DNA of 52,364 nucleotides from an uncultured Bacteroidia bacterium (GTDB lineage: Bacteria; Bacteroidota; Bacteroidia; Bacteroidales; UBA932), in assembly GCA_902780935.1 (NCBI GenBank), contig CACZHP010000022.1, positions 1 through 52,364 on the forward strand, written 5' to 3'. Both the position numbers and the translations under genes were made by a program. This document shows, piece after piece, positions 44,142-52,112 of the stretch; position 1 is the stretch's first letter; each line of letters starts with the position of its first letter. Under the pieces are notes generated by a model. That model saw nothing but the letters and a program-made list of their open reading frames with translations. It was not told where the DNA came from and made no database searches.

Positions 44142-45695
44142 ATGAGACGAACAGCATTCCTTTCCTTTATTTTGATGTTGGGACTGTTCCAGTCCTTTTC
44201 CGGCCCTGTGCGTATGCCTGCGGGTTATTTCTCCAATCCTGTGATATGCGGGGACGTGCCGGATCCCAGTATTATACGTTTTGACGGAACTTATTATGCC
44301 ACAGGTACTTCCTCGGAGTGGGCACCGCTTTACCCTATTTTTGAGTCCAAGGATCTTGTGAACTGGAAACAGATCGGGAGCGTGTTTAATGAACCTCCGG
44401 CATGGACAACACGTTCATTCTGGGCTCCTGAACTGTTTTGCGCTGATGGTAAAGTCTATTGCTACTACACGGCCAGGCGCAAGCCGGACGGCTTGTCTTT
44501 TATTGGGGTGGCCGTGTCGGATTCTCCTGAAAAAGAGTTCACTGACCGCGGTCCGATTGTCCAATTCGGTAAGGAGGCTATAGACGCTTTTGTGTTCGAG
44601 GCGGAAGGGAATCGTTACATAACCTTCAAGGCCTATGGTTTGGACGATCGTCCCATTGAGATTCTTTGTTACCAGCTTTCAGAAGATGGCCTGCGCACGG
44701 TTGGGGAGCCTTTCACCTTGCTCCGGGATGACGATGAAATCGGCATGGAGGGCCAATGTGTCTTCTTCAAAGACGGATGGTGGTACATTCTTTATGCCGC
44801 CCGAGGGTGCTGCGGTCCCGGAAGTGATTACGAGGTCAGGGTGGCCCGTTCACATGATTTCAAGGGGCCTTATGAATATTATTCCGGCAATCCTATCCTG
44901 TCGGGCGGGGATGAGGAGTTCCAGTCCTGCGGTCATGGTACCGTTGTGTTTACACCGGATTACAGGATGTTTTACATGTGCCACTCATATCTTGCTGGGC
45001 ATGATTTTTATCTCGGCCGTCAGCCTATGCTTTCTGAACTTGAATTGACTGATGACGGATGGATCCGGTGCAAGACTGGAAAGAAGGCTGCTCTCTCCCA
45101 GAAAACACCATTCTCTGGAACACGTCAAAGTAGGCCGGCTCCTTTCCGTGATTCATTCAGGGGAAAGGCCTTGCGTCAGGGCTGGATGTGGAACTATCCT
45201 TTCTCGGATCCGGACATCCGGCTTCGTCGTGGGAGACTAAATCTGTCTGGCACCCCTACGGAGAGTGTCGAGGCTGGCAAATGGGGAGGGACAGCCTTGT
45301 GTCTTCGGGCTCCGGTATCCTCATATTCATTTGAAACAAAGGTCTTGACCAATGGCGAAAGCCTCAGGGGAATCACAATTTACGGTGATGACTCCAATTA
45401 TGCCGCGCTTGCGGTCCAAAGTGGCAAGGTGTGCCTTATTACCAGAACCCGCGGGGAAGAGACCATTGTGTATCAAGCGCCATGCAAAGCCGGAAAAATT
45501 ATCTTGAGGTGTGAAGTTGATCCATCTTCCCATCTTCGTTTCAGTTGGAAAGACAGAGGAAAATGGATTGATGTCCCTTCAGACTTGTCCGCAACCGGGC
45601 TTATCCAATGGGACAGAGTGTTCCGTCCCGGACTGATTCATCGAGGAAAACTGACCGATCCGGGCACATTTGAGTACTTCAGTTTCTCTCCTTGA
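44142..45695 (+). CDS. GH43-like glycoside hydrolase
   Basis: Exported five-bladed propeller enzyme, 517 residues with signal peptide (about 20). The catalytic set of GH43 is visible: DVPDPSIIR (general base Asp), AIDAFVFEAEG (pKa-modulating Asp) and GMEGQCVFFKDG (general acid Glu). The C-terminal 180 residues form a beta-sandwich of the GH43_C2 or DUF1349 type (FRDSFRGKALRQGWMW, SFETKVLTNGESLRGITIYGDD). GH43 members act on arabinosides, xylosides or galactosides; nothing here fixes the sugar. It has its own promoter and lies back to back with the GH92-GH130 fusion, so it may be an accessory of the PUL for glycans with side-chain sugars. Confidence 0.87.
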   Translation: MRRTAFLSFILMLGLFQSFSGPVRMPAGYFSNPVICGDVPDPSIIRFDGTYYATGTSSEWAPLYPIFESKDLVNWKQIGSVFNEPPAWTTRSFWAPELFCADGKVYCYYTARRKPDGLSFIGVAVSDSPEKEFTDRGPIVQFGKEAIDAFVFEAEGNRYITFKAYGLDDRPIEILCYQLSEDGLRTVGEPFTLLRDDDEIGMEGQCVFFKDGWWYILYAARGCCGPGSDYEVRVARSHDFKGPYEYYSGNPILSGGDEEFQSCGHGTVVFTPDYRMFYMCHSYLAGHDFYLGRQPMLSELELTDDGWIRCKTGKKAALSQKTPFSGTRQSRPAPFRDSFRGKALRQGWMWNYPFSDPDIRLRRGRLNLSGTPTESVEAGKWGGTALCLRAPVSSYSFETKVLTNGESLRGITIYGDDSNYAALAVQSGKVCLITRTRGEETIVYQAPCKAGKIILRCEVDPSSHLRFSWKDRGKWIDVPSDLSATGLIQWDRVFRPGLIHRGKLTDPGTFEYFSFSP

Positions 45696-45810
45696 ACTCT
45701 TTTTTATCAATAGTGAACTGTTTTATTAACTATAGTGACTACTTTCACACCGTAGAAAGAGCTTTGGATGGAATATATAGGAATGGATAGTAAAAATGGT
45801 TTGGGAAACG

Positions 45811-45846
45811 TTCCCCGTCATTCCACGGAACAGGAATGGCGGGGAA
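45811..45846. repeat. Inverted repeat between convergent genes
   Basis: TTCCCCGTCATTCC (45811-45824) pairs with GGAATGGCGGGGAA (45833-45846), 14 pairs with one G-U, loop of 8. It lies in the 168-base gap between the GH43-like gene and the minus-strand phosphatase-family gene, which otherwise holds no gene. No U-tract follows on either strand, so terminator function is uncertain; it resembles a palindromic dispersed repeat. Confidence 0.5.
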
Positions 45847-45863
45847 TGCCAATTTCCGGGATT

Positions 45864-46943
45864 TCAGAATGATATTTCCGCTATGACGGGATAGTGGTCG
45901 GAATACTTTAGCTTCGGGATGCGGTTCGATACGGCCTTGAAATGGCTCGGGTAAAGGATATAGTCAATCCTGATAAATGGCCATAAGGCCGAGTACGTGG
46001 CTCCGAACCCCTTCCCGGCCTCCACGAAAGTGTCTTTCCTCCCTTTCATCAGCCTGTGGTACGTGTAAGACATCGGGTTGTCGTTGAAATCCCCTGCCAC
46101 GATGGCCTCGAAGGGACATTCCCGCATGTCTGCCATGACCTGTTCCACTTGCTCCGGTCGCCTGGCTATGGATCTTTTCAGTTTCACCTCGGTGTCTTTG
46201 ACAAGAGTGCTGTCCTTGCCTCCAGACTTGATGAGATCCGCTATCGGGACATTGTAACTCTCGAAATGGCAGTTATATACCCTTATCGTAATCCCGTCGT
46301 TGATCTTCATGTCCGTGTAGATGGCGTGATTGGAGCTTTTCTCAAACTGGATATGCCCCTTCCCCGCGATCGGGAAACGGCTTAGGGTGACATTGCCATA
46401 GGAGCCTTCCTTGTTTATGTGCATGTAATAACACGCCTCATAATCAGGGAAATGGCTCTTGATGAAGCCCCCCACGTCATATTCCCCGGAAAGGTCCACC
46501 TCCTGGAGGCAGATGATGTCGGCATCGGTCGATTTGACGAACCTCACGACAGAATCCATGCAAGCCCTCTGGCCTCCCGGCTCCTTGAATTCTGGCATTC
46601 TCCCCATTATGAATCGTCCAACATTGTAGGAGACGACCTTGAGGGGCTCACCATCCTCCTGGGCTCCTGAGGAGAATTGGAAGTATTTGCCTATCAGTAT
46701 GATGGATGGCAGCAAAGCCAGGAGCGGGATCATCAAGGCTCCGGACTTCCTGCGTATGGCCCAGACCAGAAGGAAAAGGTTGAGTAGGGCCAAGGGGACG
46801 AAGAGCAGCCCGATGGCGCTCATGTACCACGCCTTGGCCGGATTGACAACCATCGAGGCGTAGGACAGGAGCAGCAGGAGGGCGGCGAGAAGCATGAGGA
46901 TCCTCGCCACCATCCCGGTGAGCCACCAGCCTTTATTCCTCAT
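45864..46943 (-). CDS. Endonuclease/exonuclease/phosphatase-family membrane protein
   Basis: Membrane-anchored member of the EEP fold, 359 residues. Three hydrophobic helices occupy roughly residues 1-90, then the catalytic domain begins at LKVVSYNVGRF. Signature residues are LQEVDL (catalytic Glu), the NCHFESY segment, GDFNDNP (Asp and Asn) and the C-terminal SDHYPV. In Bacteroidota this architecture is common, but the substrate (phospholipid, nucleic acid or other phosphodiester) is unknown. ATG 46943 is chosen over a GTG at 46973 because it forms a four-base ATGA overlap with the rhomboid stop codon, a sign of translational coupling. Confidence 0.88.
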   Translation of the reverse strand: MRNKGWWLTGMVARILMLLAALLLLLSYASMVVNPAKAWYMSAIGLLFVPLALLNLFLLVWAIRRKSGALMIPLLALLPSIILIGKYFQFSSGAQEDGEPLKVVSYNVGRFIMGRMPEFKEPGGQRACMDSVVRFVKSTDADIICLQEVDLSGEYDVGGFIKSHFPDYEACYYMHINKEGSYGNVTLSRFPIAGKGHIQFEKSSNHAIYTDMKINDGITIRVYNCHFESYNVPIADLIKSGGKDSTLVKDTEVKLKRSIARRPEQVEQVMADMRECPFEAIVAGDFNDNPMSYTYHRLMKGRKDTFVEAGKGFGATYSALWPFIRIDYILYPSHFKAVSNRIPKLKYSDHYPVIAEISF

Positions 46944-47635
46944 CTTTGCCAAAGCGTGCCTTTCTTTTTCCACCAGAAGATAAGCAGGAAGCCGAACAGC
47001 GCGCCTCCCAGATGGGCGAAATGGGCGATCCCATCCATGGTTCCGGTGATGCCGGTAAATAATTCAATTGCCATGAAAATAAGAACGAACCACTTGGCTT
47101 TCAGCGTGATCGGAGGGAACACCAAGGTCCACAGGGCGTTGGGGTAGAGCATCGCGTAACCGATCTGGATTCCGAAAATGGCGCCGGAGGCTCCGAGGGT
47201 CGGAGTGCCGAGAAGGGCGTAGTACTTCTGCATGTTGGCGCCGTCGGCAAGAAAGTGATGCGCTTGTATGTCCTGGACGAGGAAGTGGACAAGGAGAGCC
47301 CCGAGTCCGGTCACGAAATAGAAGATAAGGTACTTCTTTGTGCCGATGGCTCTCTCAAGGGCGGTTCCGAACATCAGGAGGCACCACATGTTGACGAATA
47401 TGTGCCAGAAGTTTCCGTGCATGAACAGGTAGGTCACCGGCTGCCAAAAGCGGAAAAAAGGCGACTTGGGATAGAAGACGGAGAAAGTCTCTATCATGAA
47501 ACTTTGGTTGATCAGGGTCGCCAGGAACATCAACACGTTGATCATGAATATGTTCCTTGTCACGACGGGCATATTCCCGAAGAGCCTTTGGAAAAAGCCT
47601 CCGGGGTTGTTGTCGTAGCCGTAGTATTGTGCCAT
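46940..47635 (-). CDS. Rhomboid-family intramembrane serine protease
   Basis: Cleaves transmembrane segments of other proteins within the lipid bilayer. The 231-residue product has six or more hydrophobic helices, the WQPVTYLFMHGNFWHIFVNMW segment of the family core, catalytic Ser in GASGAIFG and catalytic His in HFAHLGG. A HGN motif replaces the HxxxxHxxxN His/Asn region in part (MHGNFWHIFVN), which is normal for the family. It sits ten bases after mutL on the same strand and overlaps the next gene by four bases. Confidence 0.95.
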   Translation of the reverse strand: MAQYYGYDNNPGGFFQRLFGNMPVVTRNIFMINVLMFLATLINQSFMIETFSVFYPKSPFFRFWQPVTYLFMHGNFWHIFVNMWCLLMFGTALERAIGTKKYLIFYFVTGLGALLVHFLVQDIQAHHFLADGANMQKYYALLGTPTLGASGAIFGIQIGYAMLYPNALWTLVFPPITLKAKWFVLIFMAIELFTGITGTMDGIAHFAHLGGALFGFLLIFWWKKKGTLWQR

Positions 47636-47645
47636 ATCCTTATTT

Positions 47646-49445
47646 TCAAAAAAGTTTGTCTAGTTGGGCTGAAGTCAGGATCGCCATCGTCTTCTTTCCA
47701 GAGATCGTGAGCTCGGGATTGGCGCTGGACAGGAGAGCGTCCAGCAGCGCCCTGGCTTCCATCGGGGAAGAGAGCTGGCCGCGCGTCGAGGCTCCGAGGA
47801 GCGCTATCTTCTCTGCCATAGAGGATTCCATGACCCCTGGCAGGGACACGCTATCGTCGGAGAGGATGAGGAGAAGGTCCTGGATCATGGTCTCGACCTT
47901 GCCGGCCTCTCCCGAGAAACCTTCAGGCACTCCATTGACCACGATCGTGTCCGTCCCGAAAGGCGAGATGTCAAAGCCCAGTGAAGTCAGAATCGCCGCC
48001 TTGCTTTCGAGCAGGAGTCTTCCCGCGGCGCCGACCTCGACCTTCACCGGGAACATGTTGGTCTGGGTGACATGGCCTTCTTTAGTCAAGGCGGCTATCG
48101 CCCTGTCGTATAGTACCCTCTCCCAGGCCCGGCGGATATTCACTACCATCATCCCATCCTTGGCCGGAGCGACTATGTACCTACCGCCCAGGATTAGTGT
48201 CTGGGTGATAGGTAATGATTTGTCTTCGAACAGTTTCCCGTAATCCTCCCGCCGGTCGACCATCTTGCCTGTCGGGTAGGCTCCACCCTGTCCTCCAGTG
48301 GGCTGGTAGTCCTGTTCACGGAACATCGGCTCGAAAGGATCGTAGCCCGGATCCACCTGCACCCTTGGGGCCGTGTCTGGTTTATATTCCGAGAAATGCT
48401 TTCCCAGTACGGGCATGTCGTTGGCTTCCGGGTTGGAGAAATCTATGTCCCCGGCAAACGAGTTCTTGCCAAGCGTCTCTTTCACAGTGGCATAAACCAC
48501 CTGGAACACCAGAGAGTCATCCTCGAACTTTACCTCCGACTTTGTCGGGCTTATATTCACATCGACTGAACTGGGATTGGTCTCCAGATAGATGAAATAC
48601 GACGGGGTCACCCCTTCGGGGATAAGCCCCTCGTACGCCCTCATGACCGCTTTGTGGAGGTAGGGGCTGCGGAAATAACGGCCGTTAACAAAGAAAAACT
48701 GGTTGCCGAGGGTCTTGCGGGCCGTGTCCGGCCTGCCGGCGAAGCCTCGCAGGCTCACCATCGAAGTGTCCGCTGAAAGGTCGACAAGATCTCCTGCCAC
48801 AGAGGTGCCGAGCAGATCCATAATCCTGTATTTCATGGATTTGGCGGGCCTGAGGACGAATATGTCCTTACCGTTGTGGGAAAGGGAGAATCCGGTGTCG
48901 GGACGGGTCAGGGCAACCTTCGTGAATTCTTCGATGATATGCTTCAGCTCCACGTTGTCCGACTTGAGGAATTTCCTTCTTGCCGGGATGTTGAAGAAAA
49001 GGTTCCTGACGGCGATATTCGTTCCTACTGGAGCTGAGACCTCGGAGGTGGAAACGTGCTTCGATCCGGCCATCTCGACTTGGCAAGCGGTCTCGCTGTC
49101 GGCCGTCCTGGTCTTCAGGGTCACCTCCGCCACCGCCGCGATGGACGCGAGAGCCTCACCGCGGAATCCGTAGGTCATGATTTCCTGCAGGTCCTCCGCA
49201 GTGGCTATCTTTGATGTGGCGTGGCGCTCGAAGCAGAGCACCGCATCGTCAGGGGTCATGCCGGAACCGTTGTCGATCACCTGTATAAGAGTCCTTCCGG
49301 AGTCTCCGATCACGACGCCAACCTGACTTGCGCCGGCGTCTATGGAGTTCTCCATCAGTTCCTTCACGACGGAGGCTGGTCTCTGGACGACCTCCCCCGC
49401 GGCAATCATGTTGGCTATGTTGCCCGGCAGTATCCTTAATTCCAT
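47646..49445 (-). CDS. mutL: DNA mismatch repair protein MutL
   Basis: Mismatch-repair mediator that couples MutS recognition to strand processing. The GHKL ATPase domain is fully recognisable: VVKELMENSIDAGA, IDNGSGM, ERHATSKI and YGFRGEALASIAAVAEV, then GTNIAVRNLFFNIPARRKFLKS. The C-terminal dimerisation domain is present in this 599-residue protein. Where endonuclease-type MutL proteins have DQHAxxE, this sequence reads NIRRAWERVLYD, and a CPHGRP-like zinc motif is not seen at the C-terminus (GKKTMAILTSAQL). An endonuclease activity is therefore doubtful. A small membrane protein gene lies five bases upstream, in one operon with mutL and the rhomboid gene. Confidence 0.96.
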   Translation of the reverse strand: MELRILPGNIANMIAAGEVVQRPASVVKELMENSIDAGASQVGVVIGDSGRTLIQVIDNGSGMTPDDAVLCFERHATSKIATAEDLQEIMTYGFRGEALASIAAVAEVTLKTRTADSETACQVEMAGSKHVSTSEVSAPVGTNIAVRNLFFNIPARRKFLKSDNVELKHIIEEFTKVALTRPDTGFSLSHNGKDIFVLRPAKSMKYRIMDLLGTSVAGDLVDLSADTSMVSLRGFAGRPDTARKTLGNQFFFVNGRYFRSPYLHKAVMRAYEGLIPEGVTPSYFIYLETNPSSVDVNISPTKSEVKFEDDSLVFQVVYATVKETLGKNSFAGDIDFSNPEANDMPVLGKHFSEYKPDTAPRVQVDPGYDPFEPMFREQDYQPTGGQGGAYPTGKMVDRREDYGKLFEDKSLPITQTLILGGRYIVAPAKDGMMVVNIRRAWERVLYDRAIAALTKEGHVTQTNMFPVKVEVGAAGRLLLESKAAILTSLGFDISPFGTDTIVVNGVPEGFSGEAGKVETMIQDLLLILSDDSVSLPGVMESSMAEKIALLGASTRGQLSSPMEARALLDALLSSANPELTISGKKTMAILTSAQLDKLF

Positions 49446-49450
49446 ATCTA

Positions 49451-49765
49451 TTACAGAAGCAGGAAGAACTTGCAGAAATAGATGAGCGCGACGGCGAGAA
49501 GGATCAGTCCGGCGATCCCTATTATTTTCTGGGCTGTGCCGGCGCTGTCGCCCCTCCTGGCATAGTTGCCGTCCCGGAAGGCGCCCCGGATGTAGGACCC
49601 GGCCTTGTATTCGCCGTTCTCCTTCTCTTTGGCCTTCTCGGCGTCGAGTCTGCCATCGACTTTTCCGAACACCTGGCGGCGCTCCTCTTCGTCCTTATCG
49701 TAATATATCGGCCTGTAGTTGAACTTCCTGTGCTCCTGCTGGCCGGGGAATGTGAAAAAGCCCAT
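49451..49765 (-). CDS. Small membrane protein upstream of mutL
   Basis: Conserved-looking protein of 104 residues and unknown role. The first 75 residues are charged, with RKFNYRPIYYDKDEEERR near the N-terminus, and residues about 82-103 form a single hydrophobic helix (GIAGLILLAVALIYFCKFFLLL). There is no signal peptide, so the protein is probably anchored by its C-terminal helix. From memory, many Bacteroidota carry a similar gene next to mutL. It lies five bases before mutL and downstream of a consensus promoter, so it should be expressed. Confidence 0.8.
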   Translation of the reverse strand: MGFFTFPGQQEHRKFNYRPIYYDKDEEERRQVFGKVDGRLDAEKAKEKENGEYKAGSYIRGAFRDGNYARRGDSAGTAQKIIGIAGLILLAVALIYFCKFFLLL

Positions 49766-49790
49766 GTCGCGAGTCTTTATTGGTAGAAAA

Positions 49791-49798
49791 CAAATATA
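49791..49798 (-). promoter_or_regulatory. -7 box for the small protein-mutL-rhomboid operon
   Basis: On the minus strand this reads TATATTTG, an exact TAnnTTTG match, 25 bases before the ATG of the small membrane protein. No clear -33 TTTG is seen at the usual spacing. Confidence 0.55.
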
Positions 49799-49842
49799 AT
49801 TATTTTTCTTAAATTAGCGGCTCACATTAATCGCAGACCTGT

Positions 49843-52053
49843 ATGATTCATAAAGGAACCTCATTCGCCGCGGCTTTGGTCGCTCTCCTGTCCCTGGCGA
49901 GCTCATGTTCAACACCAGCTCCTTCGCAGGAGGATGTGACTCAATATGTCAATCTCAAAATCGGCACCGGCGGTCATGGTCACGTGTTCGTGGGTGCGAG
50001 CGTCCCCTTCGGTGCGGTGCAGCTCGGCCCGACCAGCATCCCCCAGGCCTGGGACTGGTGCTCCGGGTACCACGACAGCGATTCGACAGTGATTGGTTTC
50101 TCCCACACCCACTTGAGTGGAACCGGGATCGGGGATCTTTTCGATGTGACCCTGATGCCTGTGACCGGTGAGGTTACCTATGCTCGAGGCACCGAGGATG
50201 ATCAGACTTCGGGCCTCTGGTCCTACGCCGACCGTACCAAGGAAGTCGCCAGGCCCGGATATTACAGCGTCCCCCTGACCCGTTACGGGATTACCGCCGA
50301 GATGACCGCCACCTGCAGGGTGGGTCTCAGCCGCTACACCTTCCCGGCTTCTGACGAGGCCGCTATCGTGGTCGACCTTCAGAACGGAGGCTGCTGGGAT
50401 CTGGCCTATGACACTGACATTCAGGTTGTTGACAATAAGACAATCAAGGGGCACCGTTTTTCCCAAGGTTGGGCCAAGGATCAGAAGCTGTTCTTCTACG
50501 CGGTGTTCAGCGAGCCTTTCGAGTCCTTCGATGTCATCCCCGTGAAAAAAGAAGAGTCTGTAAAGTTTGGACGAGCCAATTACAATACAGCCGCAGACGC
50601 GAAGATCATGGTCAAGGTGGCCATCTCTCCAGTGAGTGAGGACAACGCCAAGAAGAATCTTGAGGCCGAGCTTCCCGGATGGGATTTCGAGGCTGTGGCT
50701 GACGCTGCCTCCAAGGCCTGGAACGAGGAACTCTCCAAGGTCAGGATACAAACCCCTGACCCGGACTCCAGGACAGTCTTCTACACGGCGCTGTATCACA
50801 CGATGATCGTCCCTTCCACCTTCAGTGATGTAAACGGGGAATACCGCGGGGCGGACGGAGAGGTCAAACCCGCCGACGGCCATGTCAACTACACGACCTT
50901 CTCCCTTTGGGATACCTACAGGGCCCAGATGCCCCTTATGACCATCATTCATCAGGACAGGGAGGCTGACATGGTCAATACGATGATAGGAATATGCCGC
51001 GACCAGGGGCGTCTTCCCGTCTGGCACCTTATGGCCAATGAGACCGACTGCATGGTCGGTAATCCCGGAATCATCGCCGTGGCCGACGCAGTTGTCAAGA
51101 ATGTCCCCGGCATCGATAAGGAAGAAGCCTGGAATGCGTTGAAAACCACCGCCATGTGCGACGACAGGGGGCAGGATCTCAGGAAAGAATACGGTTTCAT
51201 CCCCTCCGACCTTTACAACCAGTCCGTGGCCTGCGACATGGAATATGCCATAGCCGATGGGGCGATGGCCTCCGCTGCCGGAAGCCTCGGAAAGAGCGAG
51301 GATGCCGCGTTTTTCCTGGAAAGGAGCCATTCCTACAGGAATTATATGGACAAGGAGACCCTCCAGGCCCGCGGACGCCTCTCTGACGGATCCTGGCGTA
51401 CTCCTTTCAGCCCTTATCACTCGGCTCATGAAGTCACCGATTACTGCGAGGGTACGGCTTGGCAGTACACCTGGCTCGCTCCCCATGACTTCGAGGGACT
51501 GGTTGATTTTTATGGCTCCAAGGAAGTGTTTATCGAGAGATTGGATTCGCTCTTCCTGGCGGATTCCCATCTCGAGGGAGACAATGTGTCCAACGACATC
51601 ACCGGCCTGATCGGCCAATATGTCCACGGCAACGAGCCCAGCCACCATATCCTTTATTTCTACACTATGGCCGGGCAGCCCTGGAAGGCCGCCGACCTTG
51701 TCCGAAGGGTCTATTCTGAGTTCTATCAGAATAATACAGAGGGACTCGCCGGTAACGAGGATGCCGGGCAGATGTCTGCGTGGTACGTCCTTTCATCTAT
51801 GGGATTCTATGAGATAGAACCGGCCTCAACCCGTTACTGGTTCGGAGCTCCTGCTTTTGAGGAGGCTGACGTCAAGGTTCCCGGCGGGGTTTTAAGAATC
51901 AAGGCCAAAGGACTTGATGCGGCCAACCAATACATACAGAAGGTCTCGTTGAACGGGAAAAAGCTTGATAGAGGATATATTGATTATTCAGAAATAATGG
52001 CCGGAGGAGAGCTCGTTTTCAAAATGGGAGACACACCGGCGGTCTGGTACTAA
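49843..52053 (+). CDS. GH92 exo-alpha-mannosidase lipoprotein (canonical)
   Basis: Fourth GH92 module of the window and the most canonical, 736 residues. Lipobox ASSC gives lipid Cys22, so it is membrane anchored. The N-terminal domain has QYVNLKIGTGGHGHVFVGASVPFGAVQLGP and GFSHTHLSGTG, the classic GH92 opening. The catalytic acid is Glu598 in HGNEPSHHILYFYTMAGQPWKA, and the acidic motif is GNEDAGQMSAWYVLSSMG. This combination matches the well-studied alpha-mannosidases of Bacteroides thetaiotaomicron. It lies alone between the mutL operon and an rRNA leader, outside the PUL, and may provide general alpha-mannosidase activity. Confidence 0.95.
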   Translation: MIHKGTSFAAALVALLSLASSCSTPAPSQEDVTQYVNLKIGTGGHGHVFVGASVPFGAVQLGPTSIPQAWDWCSGYHDSDSTVIGFSHTHLSGTGIGDLFDVTLMPVTGEVTYARGTEDDQTSGLWSYADRTKEVARPGYYSVPLTRYGITAEMTATCRVGLSRYTFPASDEAAIVVDLQNGGCWDLAYDTDIQVVDNKTIKGHRFSQGWAKDQKLFFYAVFSEPFESFDVIPVKKEESVKFGRANYNTAADAKIMVKVAISPVSEDNAKKNLEAELPGWDFEAVADAASKAWNEELSKVRIQTPDPDSRTVFYTALYHTMIVPSTFSDVNGEYRGADGEVKPADGHVNYTTFSLWDTYRAQMPLMTIIHQDREADMVNTMIGICRDQGRLPVWHLMANETDCMVGNPGIIAVADAVVKNVPGIDKEEAWNALKTTAMCDDRGQDLRKEYGFIPSDLYNQSVACDMEYAIADGAMASAAGSLGKSEDAAFFLERSHSYRNYMDKETLQARGRLSDGSWRTPFSPYHSAHEVTDYCEGTAWQYTWLAPHDFEGLVDFYGSKEVFIERLDSLFLADSHLEGDNVSNDITGLIGQYVHGNEPSHHILYFYTMAGQPWKAADLVRRVYSEFYQNNTEGLAGNEDAGQMSAWYVLSSMGFYEIEPASTRYWFGAPAFEEADVKVPGGVLRIKAKGLDAANQYIQKVSLNGKKLDRGYIDYSEIMAGGELVFKMGDTPAVWY

Positions 52054-52081
52054 ATACTTTTTCAAAAAAATCCACAAAAAA

Positions 52082-52112
52082 TTTGTGGAGAAAGAAAAAG
52101 TTGTTACCTTTG
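52082..52112 (+). promoter_or_regulatory. Strong promoter, probably of an rRNA operon
   Basis: TTTG (52082-52085), 19 bases, then TACCTTTG (52105-52112): both boxes match the Bacteroidota consensus exactly and the spacing is ideal. It is followed by a long leader without open reading frames. The TTTG lies in a palindrome (TCCACAAA 52071-52078 with TTTGTGGA 52082-52089). Confidence 0.75.

Noticed and set aside
46944-46973. GTG start for the EEP-family protein
   Set aside because: The ATG at 46943 forms a four-base overlap with the rhomboid stop codon, while the GTG would lie within rhomboid coding sequence.
49909-51648. Minus-strand reading frame of 579 codons opposite the canonical GH92
   Set aside because: The plus-strand GH92 is fully supported by family motifs. 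The antisense frame has no recognisable domain and results from codon bias in the real gene.
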